Positions 15,831-23,266 of a DNA stretch of 37,526 nucleotides are shown one piece after another. The stretch lies in assembly GCA_023448955.1 (NCBI GenBank), contig JAEXJU010000221.1:1-37526 (forward strand), in the 5' to 3' direction. Both the position numbers and the translations under genes were made by a program. Source of the stretch: Bacteroidota bacterium. Lineage in GTDB: Bacteria; Bacteroidota; Bacteroidia; Flavobacteriales; Weeksellaceae. Positions within the stretch are counted from its first letter, which is position 1. Each line of letters opens with the position of its first letter. The notes beneath the pieces were generated by a model, which saw only the letters and a program-made list of their open reading frames with translations, did not search any database and was not told where the DNA came from.

Positions 15831-17975
15831 TTATGCTGGATTATTCCTTTCAACTTCAAGTTCCCAAACGCGATGGTTGGCTACGGCTTTGATGAAAGCT
15901 TCATCAGCATTTTTGATTTCAGAATTGACAATTGCAGGGTCTTCGTGATTTTTTGTTCCGACGTTACTTTCATTGTAAATTGCATCAGTTTCTTTACCGA
16001 AATAAATAGCTTTACAATGTTTATATGCCTCATTCACAAAATGGAGTGTTCCTGGTTTGTTTTCCATATTCATAAGAATCTCAGCAGAATCTCTTCCGCT
16101 GCATAGATATAACGCGTCAAAACAAACACTTGCCGTACTGGTTAAGGAGTGTTTTGGAATGAAAACCGTTCCATCATCAGCAGTCACTTGTGAAAGACTT
16201 CCGGAAATAATCTGAACATCTGCGCCTTTCTTTTCCAATTTTGATTTCAACATCTGAACATCAGCAGCCTTCACGCCATTTTCCATTATAAATCCAATTA
16301 CGCGGCTTTCTATGGAGTCCTTCACCGTATTTTTCATACTTAATGCTTCTGAAGCAGCTAAACTTGGTTTGGTTTCTTTGCTTTGCAAGGTTTTTGGATC
16401 GGTGTCCGCAGGAATGCTTCCGTTTGGTTGTTTCAACTTGATAACATCTACGCCTACTTTCTTAGCAACAGTCGCAGCCAAATCTTTGTTGATGAATAAT
16501 AACTGACCAACCAATCTTTCTCTGATGGCTGGAATCGTCACTTTTGACAATTCAAAAATCAAGGCTTTCTGCAAATGCGTCTTTTCCGGCTCAGACTGAC
16601 TGTTGTAAAATAATTTGGCTTGAGAATAATGATCCACGAAACTTTCACTTCTTGCACGGATTTTATGTCCATCTACTCTTTCTGCGTGTGAAGCAAATCC
16701 TCCATCTTTGATCATCGCCTGATAGGGACATCCACCACCAATAGAGTTAGGTTCATAGCTTACTTTTCCTTTAACGATTTGCTGACGCATATGACCATCT
16801 CGTTGGTTATTGTGCACCGTATTGACAGACCTGTTGATTGGAATTTCGTGAAAGTTGGGAGAGCCTAATCTGGATAATTGCGTATCTGTGTAAGAAAATA
16901 ATCGACCTTGTAGTAACGGGTCATTACTGAAGTCAATTCCAGGAACTAGATGTCCCGGATGGAAAGCAATCTGCTCAGTTTCTGCAAAGAAATTATCCGG
17001 GTTTCTATTTAAGGTTAATGTTCCGATAATCTGAACCGGAACCAATTCTTCGGGAACTAATTTGGTAGGGTCAAGTAGATCAAAATCGTAATCATTTTCA
17101 TTTTCTTCAGGAATCAACTGAACACCGAATTCCCACTCCGGAAATGCACCATTTTCAATCGCTTCCCAAAGGTCTCTTCTGTGAAAATCCGGGTCTTTTC
17201 CTGAGATTTTTGTCGCCTCATCCCACGCAACTGAATGAACACCCAATTTAGGTTTGAAATGGAATTTAACAAAATGTACATCGCCTTCGCTATTGATAAA
17301 TTTGAAGGAATGTACACCGAAACCTTCCATCATCCGGTAACTTCTTGGGATGGCGCGGTCGCTCATCAGCCACATAATCATATGCATACTTTCGGGCATC
17401 AATGAAATAAAATCCCAAAATGTATCGTGTGCAGAAGCGGCTTGCGGAATCTCATTGTCCGGCTCGGGTTTTACTGCGTGTACCAAATCCGGAAACTTCA
17501 TCGCATCCTGAATGAAGAATACGGGCATATTATTCGCCACCAGATCATAATTACCTTCATCGGTATAAAATTTAACTGCAAAACCTCTGACATCTCTTGC
17601 CAAATCTGTGCTTCCCCTGCTTCCCGCAACTGTGGAAAATCTCACAAAAACGGGAACTTCTTTTCCAACTTCAGTCAGGAACTTAGCTTTGGTATATTTT
17701 TCAAGACTTTCAGTGAGTTTGAAAATCCCGTGTGCGCCAGAACCTCGAGCGTGAACGATTCTTTCAGGGATTCTCTCGTGGTCAAAATGCGTGATTTTTT
17801 CTCTGAGGATAAAATCTTCCAATAAACTCGGCCCTCTTTCTCCTGATTTCAGAGAATCCTGATTATTATTGATTTTCAGTCCTTGATTGGTTGATAATGC
17901 TTGACCTTCATTGTCCGTTGTGTGGTCTTGAAGTTGTTCAACTTTTAAATTTTTTGGTAATTTTTGATTTTTCAT
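15831..17975 (-). CDS. katE: Large-subunit catalase HPII
   Basis: 714 residues, the length of large-subunit monofunctional heme catalases (2 H2O2 to 2 H2O + O2). Catalytic His75 is in RIPERIVHARGSGAHG, the heme-pocket Asn is in DLVANNMPVFF, and the proximal heme Tyr is in GRLFSYTDTQLSRLG. After the catalase core comes the C-terminal flavodoxin/DJ-1-like domain (about 560-714, beginning ESRVIGFIMENGV) that marks clade 2 enzymes. Cytoplasmic, typically stationary-phase or stress induced. Upstream is a conserved block shared with the Crp/Fnr gene promoter (18003-18034). Intact. Confidence 0.96.
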   Translation of the reverse strand: MKNQKLPKNLKVEQLQDHTTDNEGQALSTNQGLKINNNQDSLKSGERGPSLLEDFILREKITHFDHERIPERIVHARGSGAHGIFKLTESLEKYTKAKFLTEVGKEVPVFVRFSTVAGSRGSTDLARDVRGFAVKFYTDEGNYDLVANNMPVFFIQDAMKFPDLVHAVKPEPDNEIPQAASAHDTFWDFISLMPESMHMIMWLMSDRAIPRSYRMMEGFGVHSFKFINSEGDVHFVKFHFKPKLGVHSVAWDEATKISGKDPDFHRRDLWEAIENGAFPEWEFGVQLIPEENENDYDFDLLDPTKLVPEELVPVQIIGTLTLNRNPDNFFAETEQIAFHPGHLVPGIDFSNDPLLQGRLFSYTDTQLSRLGSPNFHEIPINRSVNTVHNNQRDGHMRQQIVKGKVSYEPNSIGGGCPYQAMIKDGGFASHAERVDGHKIRARSESFVDHYSQAKLFYNSQSEPEKTHLQKALIFELSKVTIPAIRERLVGQLLFINKDLAATVAKKVGVDVIKLKQPNGSIPADTDPKTLQSKETKPSLAASEALSMKNTVKDSIESRVIGFIMENGVKAADVQMLKSKLEKKGADVQIISGSLSQVTADDGTVFIPKHSLTSTASVCFDALYLCSGRDSAEILMNMENKPGTLHFVNEAYKHCKAIYFGKETDAIYNESNVGTKNHEDPAIVNSEIKNADEAFIKAVANHRVWELEVERNNPA

Positions 17976-18002
17976 TACGTAAATATTATTTTACAAAACA
18001 TT

Positions 18003-18034
18003 ACAAAACCCATTCCAATAAATTGATTATCAAT
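18003..18034 (-). promoter_or_regulatory. Conserved katE upstream block (sigma-54-like element plus palindrome)
   Basis: On the minus strand ATTGATAATCAAT (a 13-bp palindrome, 18022-18034) is followed three bases on by TTGGAATGGGTTTTGT (18003-18018). The latter has the GG-N10-G spacing of a sigma-54 -24/-12 promoter, although GT replaces the usual GC. A start about 12 bp downstream would give a leader of about 16 nt. The same block stands at 20516-20547. Confidence 0.45.
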
Positions 18035-18050
18035 TGATTACATAGCAAGC

Positions 18051-18080
18051 AAAACACCTCGCTAAATAATTAGTGAGGTT
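18051..18080 (-). terminator. Probable terminator of small lipoprotein 1
   Basis: CCTCGCTAA (18057-18065) pairs with TTAGTGAGG (18070-18078) around a short loop, followed on the minus strand by TGTTTTG. The T run is short. Confidence 0.55.
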
Positions 18081-18105
18081 ATCATTATAATCTGGATTTT
18101 GGGAA

Positions 18106-18309
18106 TTAACGCTTTTTAACCGAATCTTTTTTTACAGACAGCGAATCATTTTGTGAAATTGTGTCATTACTTTTTTTATTGGAAGAATTAAGAGAGTCCG
18201 AAGCCATATTAGTGCTGTCTATCTCTATAGATTCTGAAGTTTCAGGAGATTTATTGCTGTTACAGCTAAATAATAATAGAACTGAAGAAATAACAAATAA
18301 CTTTTTCAT
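18106..18309 (-). CDS. Small Ser/Asp/Lys-rich lipoprotein 1, 67 aa
   Basis: Lipoprotein signal MKKLFVISSVLLLFSCNSN with lipobox LFSC (Cys16). The mature 52 residues are Ser-, Asp-, Asn- and Lys-rich, predicted disordered, and end in SVKKDSVKKR. The protein is a paralogue of the lipoprotein at 20651-20875: same length class, same RADSL/SDSL and RDSV/KDSV motifs near the C-terminus, and the same promoter, operator position and downstream layout. It is expressed from a promoter with a Crp/Fnr-like operator, so it is probably a stress or oxygen-responsive envelope lipoprotein. Function unknown. Confidence 0.78.
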   Translation of the reverse strand: MKKLFVISSVLLLFSCNSNKSPETSESIEIDSTNMASDSLNSSNKKSNDTISQNDSLSVKKDSVKKR

Positions 18310-18331
18310 AATAACTTTTTTTATGGTTAAT

Positions 18332-18377
18332 CAAAGTTATATTGTTATCAGAGAAACATTTTATGATTTGAGTCATA
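18332..18377 (-). promoter_or_regulatory. Lipoprotein 1 promoter with Crp/Fnr-like operator
   Basis: Operator TATGATTTGAGTCATA at 18362-18377, with -7 box TAACTTTG (minus strand) at 18332-18339. Centres are 34 bp apart, and the operator ends 53 bp from the ATG at 18309. Confidence 0.75.
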
Positions 18378-18474
18378 GAAGTTAGATAATCATATAATAT
18401 CCAAAATGTGATTGACATTTAACACAATAAAATTATCCCAAGACTTATAAATGTTGCTGTACAATTGAAGATGA

Positions 18475-19746
18475 TTATTTTTTTGAAGGATCGATAATCA
18501 TTCTTAATGGCTGATCCCGTGTTGTGTAGGAAATCATCCAGTTGAAGAATGTCATTACCCGATTTCTGATATTGATTAACGACATCAGATGGACAAAGAT
18601 CCAAATCAGCCAGGCAAAGAATCCATTAAAGTGTTTAAACGGTTTGGGAAGATCGGCAACGGCTCTGTTTCGCTTGATAATTGCCATAGAACCTCTGTCT
18701 TTGTAAATAAATGATTTACGTTCTTTTCCCTTATTATTCAAAATAATATTCTTCGCTAACAATCTACCTTGCTGAATGGCTACCTGAGCCAATTGCGGAT
18801 GACCTTGCGGGAATTTTGGATCAGACGTCATAAAACAAGTATCTCCCAATGCAAAAACATCAGGATTGTCAATCAACTCATTAAAAGAATTGACCAGCAA
18901 TCTATTTCCTTTGCCGTAAGCTTTATCTGGCAAGCCTTTGAATTTCTGAGCTGTAACGCCAGCGGTCCAAATCAGATTGGCACTGGCAATAGAAGTGCCG
19001 TCTGCGAGATGAACAATACCATCATTATAATCTTTTACGTTTTGTCCCAACCTGATAAATACGCCGCTATTCTCCAAAGTTTTTTTGGCATATTGTTGCG
19101 ATTCTTTGCTCATAGGTGCAAGAATATTAGCCAAACCATCGATTAAATAAATATCAAATGCCGAGTTTTTAAGTTCCGGGTAATCTTTATAAAGAATATT
19201 TTGTCGCAATTCGCTCAACATTCCTGCGACTTCTACGCCTGTTGGTCCACCTCCAGCAATAACAAAGGTTGTCAGTTTTTTTCTCAGAGTTTCATCTTCT
19301 GTTTTAGATGCTTTCTCGAGTCTGTCAAGAATTTTGTTCTTAAGATTGATGGCATCACTTACAGTTTTCATCGGAAGTGCATTTTCCTGTATACTTTGGT
19401 TACCGAAATAATTGGTGACAGTTCCCGTTGCCAGAATCAATTTGGTGTAAGTAACTTCACCACAACTCATTATGATTTTATTTTCTTGAGGGATGATTTC
19501 TTCTAAACTTCCCATAATGAAAGAGAATCTGTTGTTTGCCCTGAAATGTTTTCTGAAAGGATAACTGATATTGGAAACATCCAGAAATCCTGTAGCGACT
19601 TGATATAGTAATGGCGGAAAAAAATTATAATTATTTCTATCAGCTAATATTACTTCGACATCCATATCAGCCTTAAGCAGTCTCTCTGCTAGTTCAACTC
19701 CGGCAAAACCCCCGCCTATAATTACAATTTTCTCTCGCTTTTTCAT
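18475..19746 (-). CDS. ndh: Type II NADH:quinone oxidoreductase (NDH-2 family)
   Basis: 423 residues with two dinucleotide folds: FAD site IVIIGGGFAGVELAERLL at the N-terminus and NAD(P)H site FVIAGGGPTGVEVAGMLSE near residue 162. NDH-2 motifs are present (FFPPLLYQVATG; ALGDTCFM; GHPQLAQVAIQQGRLLAKNI, the quinone-site AQxAxQQG). A hydrophobic, amphipathic C-terminal stretch (about 370-410, FFAWLIWIFVHLMSLI) anchors it to the membrane. It passes electrons from NADH to menaquinone without pumping protons, which suits oxidative or low-energy stress. It is followed by a lipoprotein and preceded by the Crp/Fnr gene, all on the minus strand. Confidence 0.9.
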   Translation of the reverse strand: MKKREKIVIIGGGFAGVELAERLLKADMDVEVILADRNNYNFFPPLLYQVATGFLDVSNISYPFRKHFRANNRFSFIMGSLEEIIPQENKIIMSCGEVTYTKLILATGTVTNYFGNQSIQENALPMKTVSDAINLKNKILDRLEKASKTEDETLRKKLTTFVIAGGGPTGVEVAGMLSELRQNILYKDYPELKNSAFDIYLIDGLANILAPMSKESQQYAKKTLENSGVFIRLGQNVKDYNDGIVHLADGTSIASANLIWTAGVTAQKFKGLPDKAYGKGNRLLVNSFNELIDNPDVFALGDTCFMTSDPKFPQGHPQLAQVAIQQGRLLAKNIILNNKGKERKSFIYKDRGSMAIIKRNRAVADLPKPFKHFNGFFAWLIWIFVHLMSLINIRNRVMTFFNWMISYTTRDQPLRMIIDPSKK

Positions 19747-19825
19747 AGTAGTCTTTTTATTGATTTGTTAAACATTATAAGAACATTCAAAATGTATTAC
19801 TGATGCCTGGGAACAATCATCATAA

Positions 19826-20425
19826 TTAATAAAACACCTTATGATTCCGTATTTTTATAATTTTATTCCTTTCCATAACTTTTAAAGTTCGGATTGTAGT
19901 TTCTACACAAAGTCCTGTAAAACTCGCCATTTGCTGCCTTGTAAGCGGAATCTGGAAAGAAAAAGGTTCTCTGCAATTTGCTTGAAGACCTTTCAGATAA
20001 TCCATAAAAGATTTTAGTTTGGAGACAGGATTTTGAGAACTTATAGATTGTCCCATTACATATCTGAAGTAAATTGAGTTTGAAATACTTTTTAGAGTAT
20101 CCAGATAATTTTCTGGATTTTTTTCCAAGAATTTTAAAAATTTTTGTTTGGAGATCTTCAGGATTTGACAGGACAATAATGCTTCTGCATTTACAGGATA
20201 AAGATTGTTAGTAAACAGCATGGATTCTCCAAAGCTTTCACCTTTGCCAAGAATATCAAGAATAACTTCTTTGCCGCTTTCATTATAATTATTCAGCTTT
20301 ACTTCGCCTTCAACAATTTGAAAATAATAGTTGGGCTTAGTTCCTTCTGTAAAAATCGTACTGCCCGCTGAATGATGTTCTGTATCTGCACCAAGGGATT
20401 CTAAAATTAATTCTTCTATAATCAT
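19826..20425 (-). CDS. Crp/Fnr-family transcriptional regulator, 199 aa
   Basis: The N-terminal cNMP-binding beta-roll (about 15-110) contains GKGESFGES at 61-69, but the Arg-Ser of true cAMP pockets is replaced (YPVNAEA), and there are no clustered N-terminal Cys as in iron-sulfur FNR. The ligand is therefore unknown. The dimer helix is about 112-130. The C-terminal winged HTH is RQQMASFTGLCVETTIRTLK, with a VETxxR recognition helix (FNR has VETISR). Such helices usually read TGA-type half-sites, which fits the TATGA/TCATA operators at 14294, 18362 and 20928. The likely targets are its stress neighbours. The 32-bp block shared with katE lies upstream. Confidence 0.88.
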   Translation of the reverse strand: MIIEELILESLGADTEHHSAGSTIFTEGTKPNYYFQIVEGEVKLNNYNESGKEVILDILGKGESFGESMLFTNNLYPVNAEALLSCQILKISKQKFLKFLEKNPENYLDTLKSISNSIYFRYVMGQSISSQNPVSKLKSFMDYLKGLQANCREPFSFQIPLTRQQMASFTGLCVETTIRTLKVMERNKIIKIRNHKVFY

Positions 20426-20515
20426 AACAGATGATTTTATTTTCTTATGATCCTAAAAGTCTTACTTTCAAAAACACGAAATATTAATAATTACATTGTG
20501 TCATTTATCAAACCA

Positions 20516-20547
20516 ACAAAAACCATTCCAACAAATTGATAATCAAT
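20516..20547 (-). promoter_or_regulatory. Conserved upstream block of the Crp/Fnr gene
   Basis: ATTGATTATCAAT (20535-20547) and TTGGAATGGTTTTTGT (20516-20531), read on the minus strand, are separated by the same three bases as in the katE block at 18003-18034. The second part compares with the sigma-54 consensus TTGGCACG-N4-TTGC and keeps GG-N10-G. The leader would be about 79 nt. Confidence 0.45.
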
Positions 20548-20563
20548 CATATAATAAAACAAG

Positions 20564-20597
20564 AATAACCTTATTAACTTTAATTAATAAGGTTATT
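20564..20597 (-). terminator. Terminator hairpin of small lipoprotein 2
   Basis: A perfect 14-bp stem (AATAACCTTATTAA, 20564-20577, with TTAATAAGGTTATT, 20584-20597) and a 6-base loop. The following T tract is interrupted. Confidence 0.65.
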
Positions 20598-20650
20598 TTA
20601 AAAACAATTGACTCTTAATGTCTATTGTAATGAAAAATTTCTTGTTTTAG

Positions 20651-20875
20651 CTAACGATTATTAACAGAATCTCTGCGTGTTGAAAGTCTGTCATTTGGAG
20701 TTGTGGTACTGGAATTGAGATTACTGCTATTAGGAATCGCAGTATTATTCACAGATGAAGAAGATTCCTGATCATTGGCATTAGACAGGGAATCTGCTCT
20801 ATATTTCTCACTAGATTTATTGTCCTTGCAACTGAAGATCGCTCCAATTACCAAGGCTAAAATTAATTTTTTCAT
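20651..20875 (-). CDS. Small Ser/Asn-rich lipoprotein 2, 74 aa
   Basis: Lipoprotein signal MKKLILALVIGAIFSCKDN with lipobox IFSC (Cys16). The mature part is Ser, Asn and Thr rich and predicted disordered, ending LSTRRDSVNNR. Paralogue of 18106-18309. The two share Cys position, tail motif, an operator 53 bp upstream, and a terminator followed by a common 32-bp block. The cassette seems to have been duplicated with its regulatory flanks. Role unknown. Confidence 0.78.
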   Translation of the reverse strand: MKKLILALVIGAIFSCKDNKSSEKYRADSLSNANDQESSSSVNNTAIPNSSNLNSSTTTPNDRLSTRRDSVNNR

Positions 20876-20898
20876 AAAACTTTTATTTTTGGTAATAT

Positions 20899-20943
20899 CA
20901 AAGTTACAGAGATGTTTAGAGACATCTTATGATTTGAGTCATA
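20899..20943 (-). promoter_or_regulatory. Lipoprotein 2 promoter with Crp/Fnr-like operator
   Basis: Operator TATGATTTGAGTCATA at 20928-20943 and -7 box TAACTTTG (minus strand) at 20899-20906. Centres are 33 bp apart, and the operator ends 53 bp from the ATG at 20875, as for lipoprotein 1. Confidence 0.75.
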
Positions 20944-21154
20944 TCACTTCTACTTTAGCTCTGATTAATCTCTTTTTGTAAGATATCTGATAATAAAGAC
21001 TCTATCAATATTTCAGATATGTTGATAGCAAGGATAATCACTGGGCTAATCTAAATAAGTTCAAAAAATTCTTTTGCCCCAAAAACATTGGGATAAAAAA
21101 GCCTCAGAAATTTTTGAATACAATCGTGAAATCAGCAAAACAAACAAATGAAAA

Positions 21155-21181
21155 ATCCCAAATGCAAAATGCATTTGGGAT
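21155..21181 (-). terminator. Terminator of the histone H1-like gene
   Basis: A perfect 12-bp stem (ATCCCAAATGCA, 21155-21166, and TGCATTTGGGAT, 21170-21181) with a 3-base loop, followed by five T on the minus strand and seven T on the plus strand; probably bidirectional. Confidence 0.85.
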
Positions 21182-21203
21182 CTTTTTTTAGAATAACAAA
21201 TGT

Positions 21204-21380
21204 TTAAGCTTTGCTTGCATCAACACTTGCTTTTCTGAATTCTTTGAACAATTTACTTAGTTCCAAAGCTGATTTTCTAGCTCTTGTACCTGCCGCTTTG
21301 TTCCCTTTTTCGGATTGCTGTTCTGCCTCTTTAGAGAATGATTCAAACTCAGCATTAATCTTTTCGATTAGTTCTTTCAT
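21204..21380 (-). CDS. Histone H1-like DNA-binding protein, 58 aa
   Basis: A short gene: ATG ends at 21380, stop at 21204-21206. The product starts MKELIEKINAEFESFSKEAE, continues through KGNKAAGTRARKSALELSK and ends KEFRKASVDASKA. This is the Bacteroidetes histone H1/Hc1-like family, with an acidic N-terminal helix followed by a basic Ala/Lys/Arg helix that binds DNA. It is typically abundant and nucleoid-associated. It has a good -7 box upstream (21417-21424) and a strong terminator, so it is a single-gene unit. No sign of decay. Confidence 0.88.
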   Translation of the reverse strand: MKELIEKINAEFESFSKEAEQQSEKGNKAAGTRARKSALELSKLFKEFRKASVDASKA

Positions 21381-21775
21381 CTGTTTTATAAGTTATAATT
21401 TATTAAAATAGACCGCAAATATAAAATTTTAAAATTGCTTTGCTAAAATTTACATTTGATTTAAGCTGTAAATTATAAATTTTATAAATCTTCTCAATCC
21501 TGATGTTACTGCTCATTTGATACTTTCCGATTTTCTTTATGTTAATAATCTCTCTGTATTAAGCAGTATTTGCGTGTATCTACTATAATTTACCGTTTAA
21601 ATTTCTCTTAGAGTATCATAAAAATTCATTTTTTTAGAAATTAAAAATAACGAAGTAACACATTTAGTGGTATAAAAGATGTCAACAAATGTCAGAAAAT
21701 GTCAATTAACACTTTCTGATTTTCCTTTATTTATGCAGGTTGTATAAATGTATTATGGTGTTTAGAAATTAGTGA
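21381..21775. other. Intergenic region with 10-bp-phased ATGTCA repeats
   Basis: 395 bp, very AT-rich, between mnmE and the histone-like gene. Apart from the histone promoter it carries ATGTCA three times at 21679, 21689 and 21699, exactly 10 bp apart. No gene or terminator hairpin recognised after mnmE. Confidence 0.5.
21417..21424 (-). promoter_or_regulatory. -7 box of the histone H1-like gene
   Basis: TATATTTG on the minus strand, 36 bp above the ATG at 21380, matches the TAnnTTTG consensus exactly. Confidence 0.65.
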
Positions 21776-23161
21776 TTACTTCCCGATACAAAACTTACTG
21801 AAAATATTTCCAAGCACTTCATCATTCGTAAATTCACCGGAAATCTCACCAAGATATTCCAACGCGTTACGAAGTTCATAAGCCAGAAGTTCTGTTGTAA
21901 TCTGTGAGCTTACAGCATCTTCTACTCTTTTGACCGAATTCAGCGATTTCTGCAAAGCCTCATAATGACGTTGGTTGGTTATCACAACATTGCCTTCTTC
22001 GGATTTCAGATGTTCTACATAAGAAGACAATTCGTTTTTAAAATCCTGAATATTCTGATTTTCAACCGCCGAAATTTTAATAAAATCAAAATCAGTTGAG
22101 ATACCATTTCTGAAAATCTGCTCTAACTTTTCATATTGAGTCGGAATTACCTCGTCAATTTTTGTGGCGCATATAATCAGTTTTAAATCTTCTCTTAGTA
22201 AAGATTTTATCATCTCGATATCTTCTGAGAAATCTTCTGTTCCTGCGTCTGCCAGATAAACCAGAATCTCAGCATTTTCAACTTTTTCCTTTGCTTTTTT
22301 GACACCAATAGCTTCAATCTCATCAGAAGTTTCTCTTAAGCCAGCCGTGTCTATCAACCGGAAAGCGTGACCTTTGATATGAAGGATTTCTTCAATTGTA
22401 TCTCTTGTAGTTCCGGCAATATTACTAACAATGGCTCGCTCTTCTTTCAACAAAGCATTCAGAAGTGTAGATTTTCCCGCGTTTGGTTTTCCAATAATTG
22501 CGACTGCTGTTCCGTTTTTGATAGCATTTCCGTACTGGAAACTATCAATCAGTGAAATTAATTTATCTTCAATTTTTTTTAATAATGATGTCAATGCCGT
22601 TCGGTCTGCAAACTCCACATCTTCTTCTGCAAAATCCAATTCCAGTTCGATTAATGAAGTAAAATTAAGGAGATCATTTCTTAGGAAAGAAATCTCATTG
22701 GAAATCCCACCTTTTAGCTGATTGAGAGCTACTTTTCTGGATGCTTCATTTTCGGAAGCTATGAGATCTGCAATAGATTCAGCCTGTGCGAGATCAATTC
22801 TGCCATTCATAAAAGCACGCATCGTAAACTCACCGGCTTTTGCCATTCTTGCTCCGTTTTTTATCAGAACTTCGAGAATTTTTTTGGCAATGTGAGGAGA
22901 ACCGTGAAAAGAAATCTCCACAGAATCTTCGGCTGTGAATGTTTTAGGTGCGCGAAAAACAGAAACCATTACCTCATCAATCACCTCATTGTCATCTTTT
23001 ATGAATCCGTAATGCACGGTGTGAGACTCGGATGTTTCCAAGTTTTTACCTTCAAAAACTTTATTGGCAATTTCAAAAGACTGACTTCCGGATATTCTTA
23101 TAATCCCAATAGCTCCGATTCCGTTAGCGGTTGCCAATGCACAAATTGTATTATGATTCAT
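21776..23161 (-). CDS. mnmE: tRNA uridine-5-carboxymethylaminomethyl(34) synthesis GTPase MnmE
   Basis: 461 residues, full length. The N-terminal tetrahydrofolate-binding domain (1-118), helical domain and inserted G domain are all present: P-loop GKPNAGKST at 224-232, TT in GTTRDT, DTAGLRET at about 271, and TKID as the base-recognition motif. It ends with the catalytic CIGK. With MnmG it makes the cmnm5U34 modification of tRNA anticodons. The -7 box ends only four bases before the ATG, which implies a leaderless message. Divergent from tyrS. Confidence 0.97.
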   Translation of the reverse strand: MNHNTICALATANGIGAIGIIRISGSQSFEIANKVFEGKNLETSESHTVHYGFIKDDNEVIDEVMVSVFRAPKTFTAEDSVEISFHGSPHIAKKILEVLIKNGARMAKAGEFTMRAFMNGRIDLAQAESIADLIASENEASRKVALNQLKGGISNEISFLRNDLLNFTSLIELELDFAEEDVEFADRTALTSLLKKIEDKLISLIDSFQYGNAIKNGTAVAIIGKPNAGKSTLLNALLKEERAIVSNIAGTTRDTIEEILHIKGHAFRLIDTAGLRETSDEIEAIGVKKAKEKVENAEILVYLADAGTEDFSEDIEMIKSLLREDLKLIICATKIDEVIPTQYEKLEQIFRNGISTDFDFIKISAVENQNIQDFKNELSSYVEHLKSEEGNVVITNQRHYEALQKSLNSVKRVEDAVSSQITTELLAYELRNALEYLGEISGEFTNDEVLGNIFSKFCIGK

Positions 23162-23165
23162 ATTG

Positions 23166-23173
23166 CAAATTTA
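23166..23173 (-). promoter_or_regulatory. -7 box of mnmE, leaderless start
   Basis: TAAATTTG (minus strand), followed by four bases and then the ATG at 23161. With initiation 4-7 bases after this box, the transcript would begin at or next to the A of the start codon. Confidence 0.65.
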
Positions 23174-23266
23174 CAATATGATTTTGTAATAGTTCAATAT
23201 ATAATAGCCAGAAAACACACATTCCCACAACTTATTATTATCTTTGCACGAAAATTTTTAAAGACA

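Larger units (their letters stand above)
20876..21203. other. Intergenic region with operator, inverted repeats and a terminator
   Basis: 328 bp without a gene. Contents: the lipoprotein 2 promoter, ATATCTGA/TCAGATAT arms at 20983-20990 and 21013-21020, an imperfect palindrome at 21002-21028 (arms CTATCAA/TTGATAG), and the terminator of the histone-like gene at 21155-21181. Confidence 0.5.

Noticed and set aside
18419..18604. 61-codon frame downstream of the NDH-2 gene
   Set aside because: It overlaps the 3' part of ndh in another frame and lacks a promoter or similarity.
22892..23266. 125-residue N-terminal extension of the TyrS frame
   Set aside because: It overlaps mnmE in antisense, the residues do not resemble a synthetase, and a standard TyrS start with a -7 box lies at 23267.
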